A stretch of DNA of 6,613 nucleotides from JBHEPS01 sp046261635 (GTDB lineage Bacteria; Acidobacteriota; Thermoanaerobaculia; Gp7-AA8): assembly GCA_046261635.1 (NCBI GenBank), contig JBHEOL010000046.1, positions 1 to 6,613 on the forward strand, given 5' to 3'. The notes beneath the pieces were generated by a model, which was given only the letters and a program-made list of their open reading frames with translations, was not told where the DNA came from and did not search any database. Each line of letters opens with the position of its first letter. The first letter of the stretch is position 1. Both the position numbers and the translations under genes were made by a program. Positions 5,303-6,613 of this stretch are shown piece by piece.

Positions 5303-6613
5303 TCATCCGCCGACGGAGCGGGGCTCGGCCAGGCCGGGGGCAGGAGGTGCCACGCTCCGCTGCCTCTCTTCTCCGGGGATCGGCGCCGCCGCCCCTTTGA
5401 GCCGCTGAGCGACGATCATCGCAATCCCGACACATGCGAGCGAGAGAAACATCGTGAGGGGCGTGCCGAACCGGAGATCGTCCCAGATGAGCTTCATCGC
5501 GAGACCGAACATCAGGATGTTCGCGACCCACCGTCCTGGTGAGAGCCGCGGGTAGCGCGCCATCCACGCGGCTACGACCGTGAAGATCGAAAGGATCGCC
5601 GTCCGCTCGAACGCCACCATCCCCTGGTCGGGAGTCGAAGCGTGAATCGACCGCCCGAGAATGCCCATCAGAATCGTCGCCGCCGTCCATCCGAAGACGA
5701 GAAGGATGACCAGCTTGGCCGCCGCCCAGATCGAGTAGGTTCCGCCGCGCTTGATCGGATGGATCGCCGCGGCGACCGCCGAAGCGCCGAGGATCAGCGC
5801 CGCTCCACCCCAGGCAACCGTCCAGTCGCCTTTCGCTTCGAGCGCCAGAATCCGGAGGCCCGACTGCACGAGCCCGGCTCCGATCACGCCCGCCACGAGA
5901 TAGATCGCGCTGTGGACCGAGAGCATGGCCTTATCGTACTTGCCGGCCAGGTACGCGCTCGTCAGTGCCAGCGCGCTCCAGAGGATGCTGCTCGAGACGC
6001 GCTCGGCGACCAGGGCACCGCCGGCGAGAACCAGGACGAGAGCGAGGGTGCTGTAGAAGAAGAAGCTCCCCGGGCTGGTGTGGCGGCGCGGGATGAATAC
6101 GAATGAGGCGCCGTAACAGGCAGCTGCGATCGCGAGCATCGCGAGCGCCAGCGGCATCTCGAAGGTGTCCTTCGCGCTCGCGATCCACATGGCGGCGCCG
6201 AGGCCGGTCACGAGAACCGCGATCGCCTGGGCGACCTCGAACGCAACCACGTTCCGCTCCCGAAGCAGATTTCGTACGACGAAGCTGACCAGATACGCGA
6301 CGAACGCAGCCAGACCGGTGGCGATCGCGATCACCGGAGAGATAACCGCACGATCGGACACGACGAGAATGGCCATCAGCACCAGCATCCCATCGACCAC
6401 GAGGGCGACGGGCCACCGCAGCAGATACCAGTCGAGGTGATACCCCATCCAGAGCGTCGTCACCCCGAGCGCAATGAGGTACCAGAGGAACGGCATCATC
6501 GAGCCGGTCACGCCCATCAACAGACTCGCGACCACCAGACCGCCCACCGTTCCGACCCAGGCGACCCCGTGCAGATCTCGCCTCCACGAGAGAGTGGCCC
6601 AAAGCGCCGTGAC
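5303..6613 (-). CDS. Polytopic membrane protein, N-terminus missing, possibly DUF2339-like
   Basis: C-terminal 436 residues of a larger inner-membrane protein. The frame stays open through the right edge: upstream of a GTG at 6547 it continues in similar sequence (VTALWATLSWRRDLHGVAWV) with no stop, so that GTG is unlikely to be the real start. By eye there are about 14 hydrophobic segments, separated by short charged loops such as VRNLLRERN and FIPRRH. The last part, KLIWDDLRFG followed by a final helix ending in AQRLKG, resembles the C-terminal pattern of DUF2339 proteins. That family match is from memory and is weak. About 30 residues of Pro/Ala/Arg-rich, probably disordered tail follow. 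No catalytic motif is recognised and no function is proposed. The stop is TGA at 5305-5303, convergent with the LON-domain gene. Confidence 0.8.
   Translation of the reverse strand, partial: VTALWATLSWRRDLHGVAWVGTVGGLVVASLLMGVTGSMMPFLWYLIALGVTTLWMGYHLDWYLLRWPVALVVDGMLVLMAILVVSDRAVISPVIAIATGLAAFVAYLVSFVVRNLLRERNVVAFEVAQAIAVLVTGLGAAMWIASAKDTFEMPLALAMLAIAAACYGASFVFIPRRHTSPGSFFFYSTLALVLVLAGGALVAERVSSSILWSALALTSAYLAGKYDKAMLSVHSAIYLVAGVIGAGLVQSGLRILALEAKGDWTVAWGGAALILGASAVAAAIHPIKRGGTYSIWAAAKLVILLVFGWTAATILMGILGRSIHASTPDQGMVAFERTAILSIFTVVAAWMARYPRLSPGRWVANILMFGLAMKLIWDDLRFGTPLTMFLSLACVGIAMIVAQRLKGAAAPIPGEERQRSVAPPAPGLAEPRSVGG

Noticed and set aside
5642..6106. 154-codon plus-strand frame opposite the membrane protein
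   Set aside because: Highly charged Arg/Glu/Asp translation that mirrors hydrophobic codons on the other strand; the minus-strand frame is clearly a polytopic membrane protein.

Overview
This is a GC-rich window (about 65% by eye) with tightly packed bacterial genes. It holds five complete genes with recognisable families, one multi-pass membrane-protein gene cut by the right edge, and one HAD phosphatase gene on the left. No tRNA, rRNA, CRISPR array, transposase or phage gene is visible. GC content, codon usage, GGCGGAGG-type palindromes and apparent leaderless starts would suit an environmental, high-GC, Gram-negative-type lineage such as Acidobacteriota or Myxococcota. That assignment is a guess, because no marker gene is present.

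Layout: (1) A palindrome at the left edge (1-21) lies just past the 3' end of a HAD-family hydrolase on the minus strand (48-734). (2) A divergent intergenic region (735-982) holds a REPIN/MITE-like unit at 754-934. Two 24-bp perfect inverted repeats bound it, each containing a near-perfect GGCGGAGG/CCTCCGCC palindrome. Candidate -10 boxes for both flanking genes lie just outside it. (3) A compact plus-strand operon runs from 983 to 4070: FabF-like ketosynthase, SAM-dependent methyltransferase and FAD-dependent oxidoreductase. Stop and start codons overlap at both junctions (TGATG and ATGA). (4) A single-domain CheY-like response regulator (4119-4505) has a strong Shine-Dalgarno sequence. (5) A stand-alone LON substrate-binding-domain protein (4573-5238) starts with GTG seven bases after a TACACT box. 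(6) A short convergent gap contains GC-rich hairpins. (7) The C-terminal part of a membrane protein with about 14 transmembrane segments lies on the minus strand (5303-6613) and continues beyond the window.

The most interesting part is the three-gene operon. A decarboxylative condensing enzyme, a methyltransferase and a flavin-dependent oxidoreductase are translationally coupled, and no carrier protein, ketoreductase or thioesterase lies beside them. This is the same logic as the known type III PKS - methyltransferase - flavin hydroxylase operons that make alkylresorcinols and alkylquinones (srsABC in Streptomyces), but with a FabF-fold ketosynthase in the first position. A small, carrier-in-trans pathway to a methylated, redox-modified lipid or polyketide is a reasonable hypothesis; the product cannot be read from the sequence. 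The other genes (HAD, CheY-like, LON-domain, membrane protein) look like ordinary housekeeping or accessory genes with no evident tie to the operon.
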